From: Parasponia andersonii | Taxonomy: Eukaryota; Streptophyta; Magnoliopsida; Rosales; Cannabaceae | Reading direction: 5' to 3' | DNA length: 64,000 nt | Assembly: GCA_002914805.1 (NCBI GenBank) | Contig: JXTB01000177.1 | Span: 687,042 to 751,041 of the forward strand | Part shown: positions 60,701 to 64,000 of the stretch, piece by piece | How the letters are laid out: every line of letters begins with the position of its first letter | How positions within the stretch are numbered: the stretch's first letter is position 1 | The notes under the pieces: model-generated | Database searches by the model: none | Told to the model about the DNA's origin: nothing | The model's input: only the letters and a program-made list of their open reading frames with translations | Translations under genes and position numbers: made by a program

Positions 60701-61334
60701 TCTCATGTATACGATGGTTTGTTCTCATCCAGATTTGTCATATGCAGTCAGCGCTATTAGTAGATACATGGCGAATCCTGATAAAGAATATTGGAAAGCA
60801 GTTCAGTAGATTTTTAGATACTTACATGGCTCTACTGATGCTTGTTTGTAATTTGGAAGAACTAGAAGTGGAGTCATTGGATATATTGATTCTGATTTTG
60901 CTGGAGATCTTGATAAGAGAAGATCTTTCACTGGGTACATTTTTACTATTGGTGATTATGCTATCAGTTGGAAAACTACCTTACAGACTACAGTTGCATT
61001 ATCTACTACTGAGGCTGAATACATGGCTATTGCTTAAGTGTGTAAGGAAGCTATGTGGTTGAAGAGACTATTTAGTGAACTCAGTAAAGACTTACAATTG
61101 ACCACAATCTTTTGTGACAGTCAGAGTACTATTTTTCTCATAATAGATCAGATGTTTCATGAGAGGACCAAGCACATTGATGTGCGGTATCATTTTGTTT
61201 GTGATATTATTGCTCGAGGTGATATAATTATGAGCAAAGTTAGTACTCATGATAATCCTACTGATATGATGACTAAGACACTTCCTGGAGACAAGTTTAA
61301 GCATTTCTTATACTTGGTTGGTGTTACTTGCTGA
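57736..61334 (+). pseudogene. Broken copia gag-pol
   Basis: Gag starts MATMKYDIPLL at 57736 and is stopped by TGA at 57793 and 57847, then frameshifted near 58075. The zinc knuckle keeps C, H and C (CNYYKKIGHIKSEC), but the second Cys is Tyr. The protease keeps LDSGCTFHM; TAG follows at 58647. The integrase start has the DYIYSNLWG and YLLMIINDFSRKLW region (about 59180-59275), then jumps to DKKTPEEVWSG, so most of the catalytic core with its later acidic residues is deleted. Reverse transcriptase has VRCNWVYKRK, LDVKTAFLHG, and YIDDM near 60375, with stops at 59557, 59944 and 60244 and a frameshift near 60425. RNase H keeps IDSDFAGD, TTEAEYMA and FCDSQST, with stops at 60807 and near 61035. 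Most nonsense changes look like G-to-A or C-to-T, as expected for methylated, silenced DNA. Confidence 0.93.
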
Positions 61335-61425
61335 GTTTTGCTTTCTTTGTGGAAGAGGTGGAAAATATGTTTTTTGTCGAAGATCAGAGTTATTCCTTAA
61401 TTGGAATTCGTGTCAAGGTGGAGAT

Positions 61426-61788
61426 TGTTAGAGTTCGTGACCCGAATTCTATTTTTCCTTGGCCCGAAAACCTCGCAGTGTGACATATGTGACATTTTTG
61501 TAATTGGGAGAAATTTTGAGATCTGTGGTGGAAGCAGAGGGATATGGACCTGTTTTATTGGGCCGTTTTATCCGTACAGTTTTCGTCCATATACATATGT
61601 ATTTTAGGGTTTTGAGATTATATATATTTCGGCTTGGTCGTGTAAAATACTACCTTCTGTACCTTATTTTTCGACATAGTGAAATTTCCTCCTCTGCCAG
61701 TGGTTTATCCCATTTAGGGATTTTTACTTAAATCTATGGGTTCTTATTTTTCATCCTTTTGTCGATTATCATTCGGTAATTCTTAACA
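61426..61788 (+). repeat. 3' LTR of the copia element
   Basis: 363 bp, TGTTAGAGTTCGTGACCC to AATTCTTAACA, the longer LTR. It contains TTTTAGGGTTTTGAGATTAT followed by ATATATTTCGG, a probable promoter region missing from the 5' LTR. Confidence 0.93.
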
Positions 61789-61793
61789 ACAAC

Positions 61794-63770
61794 CACCATG
61801 ACTAAGGGTTAAAAATATGCAAACAGTAGGGTTTAATAATTGTTTTAGTGATATATACATATATTCAATGGAAATATCATGATCACATCATATACACAAC
61901 GAAAATAATAGTAAAAAAGATTATAAAACTCTGACATAAAACTATACTTTTTACCACCAAGGAATAATATATATCAAACATAATTATCATATAGCATAAA
62001 TCAAATCTATATACAAAATCCTAAAGAAATTAAATGATCTTGTGTTAAACTCTTGATGCGTATTCTTTCTTGACCTCTTATTATCTATTTTCTTATTCTT
62101 GGAAGATGAGATCAATGAGCACTAAGTTGAATCCTTGTATTGGAGAAAAATTAATAATATTTTCTTGATTTTCTAGAACATCAGGACTTGAGATAAGAAC
62201 GTAAGGTTGCAAAGAACTTTTTTTTCTCTTACTTTTACTGTAGTAGGTGTGTACTCTCTCTCTCTCTCTATGTTTCACATGTATATAAGATGCTTCAACT
62301 ATTAACTCTTATCTACATATCATAATAACTCTTATTATGGTATTTATCTAAATATAATTAGTAAAGAGATCATTTTACTAAAGACCTAATATTATATTCT
62401 TAGATTAAATGTCATACTTTTATAGAGATTTAATCAACTAACCTTGACTAAACAATCTATCCATCACATTCTATAACACATTTGACATCCTTATATAATT
62501 CTATAATTAGATGAGTGAAGTTACTATAATACTCTTCCAAGATATATTTATTTTAAGTTATCATCTTCTATCAATGATTAATGTTATCGATAATTTTACT
62601 TCGTACTGGCCATTAGAAAATAATTATTAAGCATTCACAATGTGAATACTAAGTTCTTACATTTTATTATTAAAAGAATCTTGAAAGACCATGTTACCCC
62701 TCTAGTATGTATTTATATTTGAGTTGTCATTTTTATATAATGGATAATAATTGAATATAATATTTATATATGTCCATACAAACACAGCTTACACAAAGTA
62801 AATATCGGGTGCCTGAGTTTATTATCTATGTCTTTAGAAAACCTCAAAGTGATATTATATGTACGATGTCTAAAATCATAAAGTGTATTTTTCGTCAATT
62901 CACAAATTTTATCCTCCAAGATACTGGAGTTCAAACTAAAGAAAACTAATCCTTTAGTATAGTAAAAGGATGAAACTTATGAAAGCAAGTCTAACAATTA
63001 TTAGGATTAATATAATCTTGCAATAATACTAGGTTAGTGAAAATAGAATATTCAGTTACAAAGCTTAACGTTATATTCTATTTTCACTTAGTCAAGTTCA
63101 ATATACCTATAACTTTCTTATCATACATTAGTATTTCTATCTGAAGTTAGACACTTTAATGATTGGATACTTCACCAATCCTGATGAAATAGACACTATA
63201 CTCTATGACAAAATAAAGTATTCTATCTTTATATATAAAATATTATCTCTTTACGTAGATATAATGAAATAAAGAACATAGTTTCTCACATGTGAATACT
63301 TCACACAAATAGTTCTTTATTACTCATTATTAGTTATGAAAACTTATTTTAAACTTTTGTATAATTAAAAACATAAATATCACATGTATATTAACAGGAC
63401 ATAAATGAACAAAATTCATAACACAGAATTTATTAATATTAAATAGATAATATTTAATTTTAGTAAAGATTGTATAAAATGTCTAACTAAAAAGTTGCTT
63501 TATAGAGCATATTTCTAACATTATTTTTAAAAGCTTAATGTTAAAAATCTAGCCATTAATGATTATTTAGAAGGTATAGGTATTGGAAGATGGAGTTGGA
63601 CAAATTTCTTTAGCCTTCATTACAACATCATGTTAAGTAGTAATATAGAAAATTTTAACAATACTAGTAGAGATGCATAAAAAATATTCAATCATAACTT
63701 TTGTGAAATTTTTGATATATACACTATAAAAGTGGTTCTTTGATCAAGGAACCACAACAAAGAAATCCAA
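61794..63770. other. AT-rich DNA right of the copia element
   Basis: No gene identified. Contains a CT microsatellite at about 62256-62269 and a perfect 16-bp inverted repeat at 63036-63051 and 63073-63088. Confidence 0.5.
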
Positions 63771-64000
63771 ACAACTTCTAGCCAAAAAAATGGAAGCGAG
63801 GTGGCATAAAAACATTGATTGTTCAGCTACTAAGTCATTACGAGTTTTATATCCAGGTTGGCAACAAAGACAACTTAGTTAACTTAAAGATAAAACTTGT
63901 AGTTGTAAAGTTTGATCTTATAGGAATTCCATATGAACATGCATTTATATATGCTCTTAATCGAAATATTAACTCACACCATTGTGTTTTAAGTATTAGA
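63771..64000 (+). pseudogene. MULE transposase remnant with SWIM zinc finger
   Basis: The plus strand shows KARRWHKN, then in another frame FYIQVGNKDNLVNLK, then KDKTCSCK, and after a further shift FDLIGIPYEHAFIYALN. Together this is the SWIM zinc finger region at the C-terminus of plant Mutator-like transposases (pattern C-x-C ... C-x-H). Two frameshifts break it, and the third ligand Cys is Tyr (IPYEH for the usual IPCEH). It continues off the window edge. Confidence 0.65.

Larger units (their letters stand above)
57461..61788 (+). mobile_element. Copia LTR retrotransposon, structurally complete but inactive
   Basis: A 4.3-kb element flanked by the exact 5-bp target duplication ACAAC (57456-57460 and 61789-61793). 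The 5' LTR is 57461-57696 and the 3' LTR 61426-61788. A primer-binding-like TGGTAACAGAAC lies at 57700-57711, and a purine-rich AAGGTGGAGAT directly precedes the 3' LTR. The order gag, protease, integrase, reverse transcriptase, RNase H is that of the copia superfamily. Several stops, two or more frameshifts and a large integrase deletion make it unable to encode its own proteins. Related solo LTR at 35586-35894. Confidence 0.93.

Overview
The window is nuclear DNA from a eudicot plant. It is very AT-rich, has spliced genes with plant GT-AG introns, and carries many plant LTR retrotransposons, L1-type LINE tails, SINE-like remnants and foldback MITEs. The species cannot be named from the sequence. 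Gaps are present: runs of N at 8764-9001 and 37060-37073, and single N characters at 44700, 54958 and 56190.

Only two ordinary host genes are supported, both on the minus strand. (1) OM64, about 6.3-16.8 kb, 13 coding exons and 610 predicted residues: a mitochondrial outer-membrane protein with an N-terminal membrane anchor, an amidase-like domain that has lost catalytic residues, and C-terminal TPR repeats. (2) A calmodulin-binding transcription activator of the CAMTA1/CAMTA2 type, about 39.9-54.0 kb, 13 coding exons and 1085 predicted residues: CG-1 DNA-binding domain, TIG fold, ankyrin repeats, IQ motifs and an acidic C-terminus. In both genes all exon phases join without a break. From memory, the Arabidopsis orthologues (AT5G09410 CAMTA1 and AT5G09420 OM64) are also neighbours, so the pair looks like ancient microsynteny, here spread apart by about 23 kb of transposon-derived DNA.

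Layout: 1-1.1 kb, 5' LTR, primer-binding site and gag start of a minus-strand Ty3/gypsy element leaving the window; 1.4-2.9 kb, Tat/Ogre-like LTR; 3-6.3 kb, decayed spacer; 6.3-16.8 kb, OM64, with two MITEs, a copia-like LTR and an L1 tail in its introns; 17-39.9 kb, repeat-rich intergenic DNA. That intergenic stretch holds a copia 5' LTR at 18.4 kb, a rearranged LTR at 22.9-24.3 kb, a degenerate minisatellite at 25.5 kb, a non-autonomous Tat-like element with paired 1.6-kb LTRs at 28.4-34.4 kb, a solo copia LTR at 35.6 kb, and foldback elements at 37.4 and 38.9 kb. CAMTA follows at 39.9-54.0 kb with LINE, SINE and MITE pieces in its introns. From 55 to 57.4 kb a 1.2-kb segment occurs twice in tandem with a single N at the join. 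A copia element with an exact ACAAC target duplication but a ruined pol occupies 57.5-61.8 kb, and a MULE transposase remnant runs off the right end.

I did not find a novel gene system. The points most worth a second look are the conserved CAMTA-OM64 pair, the loss of amidase catalytic residues in OM64, a GC-AG intron in CAMTA, the probable assembly-made duplication at 55-57.4 kb, the unequal LTRs of the copia element, and a 96-bp L1 insertion with a clean target duplication.
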